From NCBI GenBank assembly GCA_029941315.1, contig JAPYQE010000134.1, positions 1 through 16,301 on the forward strand: 16,301 nt of DNA. Direction: 5' to 3'. Source of the stretch: GCA-2724215 sp015660315 (GTDB taxonomy: Bacteria > Latescibacterota > UBA2968 > UBA8231). Below are positions 14,300 through 16,301 of this stretch, piece after piece. Each line of letters starts with the position of its first letter. The stretch's first letter is position 1. Under the pieces are notes generated by a model. The model had not been told where the DNA came from and did no database searches. It was given only the letters and a program-made list of their open reading frames with translations. The translations under genes and the position numbers were made by a program.

Positions 14300-15402
14300 T
14301 CTATTACTTCGGCACCTATCTGCACGATACGGTAGAAGTCTTGTCCTTCTTGCGCCTTTTGGATTCGATTAGTTTTCGCGCGATCTCGGGCGCTATAACC
14401 TCGCTGATGATCACGATCTTTTTTGGTGGACGGGTTATTCTCTACTTCTACGGTCGCGGTCACCGCGATACCCCCAGGGATTATCTCAACTTCCAAGCCG
14501 CGGGCAATCAAGCCAAGACTTATGGCGGTGTTTTGGTCGTCGCCGTTATTCTGATCAGCGTTGCGCTATGGTGCAAATTGCATAGCGTGTTTGTCCTGCT
14601 TTGTCTTGCGGCGATTATTTGGTTCGCCGTGCTCGGATGGATTGACGACTTTCTCAAAGTCCGACATCACTCGAGCGATCACGGGTTATCCGAAGCGGCC
14701 AAATTGGTATTGCAGATCTCCTACGGCACGGCCTTCGGCATTGTCTATGTCACCGAAGGGCTTTCGCCATTGCCGCCGGGTTTGGCGACGCAGCTCTATC
14801 TGCCGTTTTTCAAAAACCCCGTAATTGACCTTTCCTGGGCCTATGTGCCCTTTATTGTCTTTACCATTACTGCTATTTCCAATTCTGTCAATATCGCCGA
14901 CGGAATCGACGGGTTGGCGATTGTGCCGACGTCGTTTGTCGTGGCTGTTTTCGGGGTTTTTGCCTACGTATCCAGCCACGCGAAGATTTCGATATTCCTC
15001 ATCTTCCCCTTTATGCCGGGAGTCGGTGAAGTCGCGGTGATCTGTTCGATTGTTTTTGGCGCCTGTTTGGGTTTTCTGTGGTTCAATTCCTACCCGGCCA
15101 ATGTGATAATGGGGGATACTGGTTCGATGGCGTTGGGGGGATTGTTGGGCACCGTCGCGGTCCTGGTCAAACAGGAGTTTCTCTTTCTGATCGTCGGGGG
15201 GATCTTCGTCAGCGAGGCGCTGTCGGTGGTGATTCAGGAAAAGATCGGCATCAAGTGGTTGGGACGGCGTTTTTTTGTTCGCTCGCCGGTGCACCATCAT
15301 TTTCAGCAGCGTGGCTTGGCCGACACTAAGATCGTCATCCGCTTCTGGATAGTCGCGGGAATCCTGGCGCTGTGCGGGTTGGCGACGTTGAAGATCAGAT
15401 AA
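14296..15402 (+). CDS. mraY: MraY, phospho-N-acetylmuramoyl-pentapeptide transferase
   Basis: This integral membrane enzyme moves phospho-MurNAc-pentapeptide from UDP to undecaprenyl phosphate, giving lipid I, the substrate of MurG. At 368 aa it matches the family (about 360), with about ten transmembrane helices. Active-site signatures are complete: DDFLKV with D117/D118, NSVNIADGIDGLA (196-208), FNSYPANVIMGDTGS (263-277) with D274, EALSVVIQ (307-314) and the HHH loop SPVHHHF (330-336). The usual KTPTMGG motif near the start reads QAKTYGG (72-78). The start ATG lies in the murG stop (ATGA) with no ribosome site, so translation depends on coupling. It is last in the operon; in most bacteria mraY precedes murD-ftsW-murG within the dcw cluster, and none of those genes is here. 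Confidence 0.95.
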   Translation: MIYYFGTYLHDTVEVLSFLRLLDSISFRAISGAITSLMITIFFGGRVILYFYGRGHRDTPRDYLNFQAAGNQAKTYGGVLVVAVILISVALWCKLHSVFVLLCLAAIIWFAVLGWIDDFLKVRHHSSDHGLSEAAKLVLQISYGTAFGIVYVTEGLSPLPPGLATQLYLPFFKNPVIDLSWAYVPFIVFTITAISNSVNIADGIDGLAIVPTSFVVAVFGVFAYVSSHAKISIFLIFPFMPGVGEVAVICSIVFGACLGFLWFNSYPANVIMGDTGSMALGGLLGTVAVLVKQEFLFLIVGGIFVSEALSVVIQEKIGIKWLGRRFFVRSPVHHHFQQRGLADTKIVIRFWIVAGILALCGLATLKIR

Positions 15403-15450
15403 CGGATTAGGCGGTCTGTTGCGGACCTAAAAGAAAGTCAGTTTGGATAT

Positions 15451-15472
15451 TTAGCACCGCGAGAGGTGCTAA
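15451..15472 (+). terminator. Perfect 8-bp hairpin between mraY and the convergent gene
   Basis: TTAGCACC (15451-15458) and GGTGCTAA (15465-15472) flank a six-base loop GCGAGA. It stands 48 bp after the mraY stop and 28 bp from the end of the convergent gene, where a shared terminator is expected. Neither strand has a T tract after the stem, so intrinsic termination is not assured. Confidence 0.4.
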
Positions 15473-15499
15473 GAGGGTAAGGCGAGCAAGGGCTTAACG

Positions 15500-15976
15500 C
15501 TAGAGAATATTGAGCCCGAAGATACACAATAACACGACCACCGTACCCACGGTGAGCGTGATCCATTGCGGCACATTTATGGTATTTTCGTCGTGAATTT
15601 CTCGATAGTAGCTTCGATACTCGCCCGCTAGCAGTATATAACCCGAGACCAGAGCGGCTATGATTGAGATGACTAAAAGGATCGTACTCAAGATGTCAGT
15701 GGAAAAAATGTGGCTGATGCTCGACGCATAGGATCCAATATTAATCAGCAGGCCATATTCTCTCGTCAGCAGGCCGTAGATAACGATGCTTAGGCAAAAT
15801 GAACCGATGGCTATTGAAGAGAAGATCATCGGCAAGGATATCGAAGTTGCAAAGGCTAAGATCGCAGTGCCGATAAGCATGTGCAGCCACATCCCCGTAT
15901 AGGCGTAGAAGAAGGGGGGGCGTTCGAGTGAAGCGTGGCCGACTAAATATTGTGTAAACGAGATGCGACTCGGCAT
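15500..15976 (-). CDS. Hypothetical four-helix membrane protein, 158 aa
   Basis: I do not recognise a family. The protein has four clear hydrophobic helices at about 27-50, 52-70, 93-116 and 138-157. The N-terminus is polar (MPSRISFTQYLVGHASLERP), and a charged cytoplasmic-type stretch EYRSYYREIHDE (119-130) lies between helices 3 and 4. With the positive-inside rule, both ends are likely cytoplasmic. It has few charged residues within the helices and only two Cys, so it does not look like a redox or ion-pump protein. ATG 15976-15974 lacks a clear ribosome site. Codon use is more A/T-rich (many ATA, ATT) than in the neighbouring metabolic genes. It converges on mraY and follows another leftward gene whose terminator-like repeat separates the two. 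Confidence 0.7.
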   Translation of the reverse strand: MPSRISFTQYLVGHASLERPPFFYAYTGMWLHMLIGTAILAFATSISLPMIFSSIAIGSFCLSIVIYGLLTREYGLLINIGSYASSISHIFSTDILSTILLVISIIAALVSGYILLAGEYRSYYREIHDENTINVPQWITLTVGTVVVLLCIFGLNIL

Positions 15977-16019
15977 GTCGACGGTTCTTTGGGAAAGCGG
16001 GGAGATACGGGGGGTGGCG

Positions 16020-16073
16020 AAAGATACAACAAGGCCCCGTTAAAAGTCAACGACGAGGCCTTGTTGTATCTTT
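16020..16073 (-). terminator. 17-bp perfect inverted repeat, probable terminator of the right-edge gene
   Basis: AAAGATACAACAAGGCC (16020-16036) is exactly complementary to GGCCTTGTTGTATCTTT (16057-16073), with a 20-nt loop that can itself pair CGTT with AACG. It starts 21 bp after the stop of the leftward gene at 16095. A G/C-rich inner stem and an A/T outer stem ending in TTT on the minus strand fit an intrinsic terminator, though the T run is short. It also lies upstream of the 15500-15976 gene, so it separates two transcription units. Confidence 0.6.
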
Positions 16074-16094
16074 ATGGTTATTTCAAGCCATTGT

Positions 16095-16301
16095 TTATGC
16101 TGCGGTTGCTATGCTCGGTGTAAGGTCTTGCACGCCTCGCTGGGCTGCTTGACGTTCGAGGTAGCGCACGAGGCGATAGGCCCCCTCGCTCGGTTGTGTG
16201 AAGGATGCGGCTAACGCATAAATGGGGCCGCGATCGTCTTCGCTGTGGATATTGGATTTGACCAGTCGGCACCTTGTCGAGACGCGAGGGCAGCGGCCAG
16301 T
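16095..16301 (-). CDS. C-terminal 68 residues of an unidentified protein, running off the right edge
   Basis: The minus frame is open from the window edge to TAA at 16097-16095. The visible tail contains KSNIHSEDDRGPIYALAASF, then QPSEGAYRLVRYLERQAAQR and a Thr/Ala-rich end. Helical, charged sequence like this with no stops looks like the end of a real gene, more so than the Arg/Pro/Ser-rich competing frame at 16078-16272. No family can be named from so little. The hairpin at 16020-16073 lies directly downstream and fits as its terminator, which supports the call. Confidence 0.55.
   Translation of the reverse strand, partial: TGRCPRVSTRCRLVKSNIHSEDDRGPIYALAASFTQPSEGAYRLVRYLERQAAQRGVQDLTPSIATAA

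Noticed and set aside
14686..15300. Open minus frame of 204 codons opposite mraY
   Set aside because: Strongly polar shadow of a membrane-protein gene; the plus strand carries all MraY signatures.
16078..16272. 64-codon minus frame at the right edge
   Set aside because: Low-complexity Arg/Pro/Ser-rich product; the neighbouring frame that stays open to the edge (16095-16301) looks more like protein.

Overview
The window looks like a bacterial chromosome segment of moderate to high G+C, with Shine-Dalgarno-like starts, ATGA-type stop/start overlaps and mostly short gaps. Housekeeping-type wall genes (murG, mraY) sit among an oxygenase of the PhyH type, secreted AGE-type epimerases, an enolase-superfamily enzyme and a TIM-barrel glycosidase-like protein. 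That mix recalls environmental phyla such as Latescibacterota, Poribacteria or Planctomycetes. This is an impression from gene content only; no marker gene here fixes the taxonomy. I found no tRNA, rRNA, CRISPR array, transposase or phage gene.

Left part (1-5344). A glycoside-hydrolase-like TIM-barrel gene runs leftwards off the window, diverging from a very small lipoprotein gene. A hairpin with a U tract follows. It stands about 30 nt in front of a two-gene unit: an M20-type metallohydrolase and a class III PLP aminotransferase, one base apart. A UMF1-type MFS transporter converges on this unit and may be preceded by a short coupled ORF.

Middle (5345-11774). After about 590 bp without a convincing gene comes a rightward group: an SDR oxidoreductase, two tandem signal-peptide-bearing N-acylglucosamine/cellobiose 2-epimerase-like proteins (the second overlapping the first), then an enolase-superfamily enzyme with the complete K/D-E-D/K active site. 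A PhyH-family Fe(II)/2-oxoglutarate dioxygenase converges on it and overlaps it by 4 bp. The SDR and epimerases suggest processing of sugars or glycans. The enolase-type active site fits the muconate-lactonizing-enzyme subgroup better than sugar-acid dehydratases.

Right part (11841-16301). The most unusual unit is a three-gene, translationally coupled operon: a response-regulator receiver lacking its N-terminal strand and acidic pair, MurG fused to a C-terminal HEAT-repeat domain of about 270 residues, and MraY. The two enzymes of the lipid I to lipid II steps lie in reversed order (murG before mraY), with none of the usual dcw neighbours. A four-helix membrane protein of unknown function converges on mraY. 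The C-terminus of another leftward gene lies at the right edge, followed by a 17-bp perfect inverted repeat that probably acts as its terminator.
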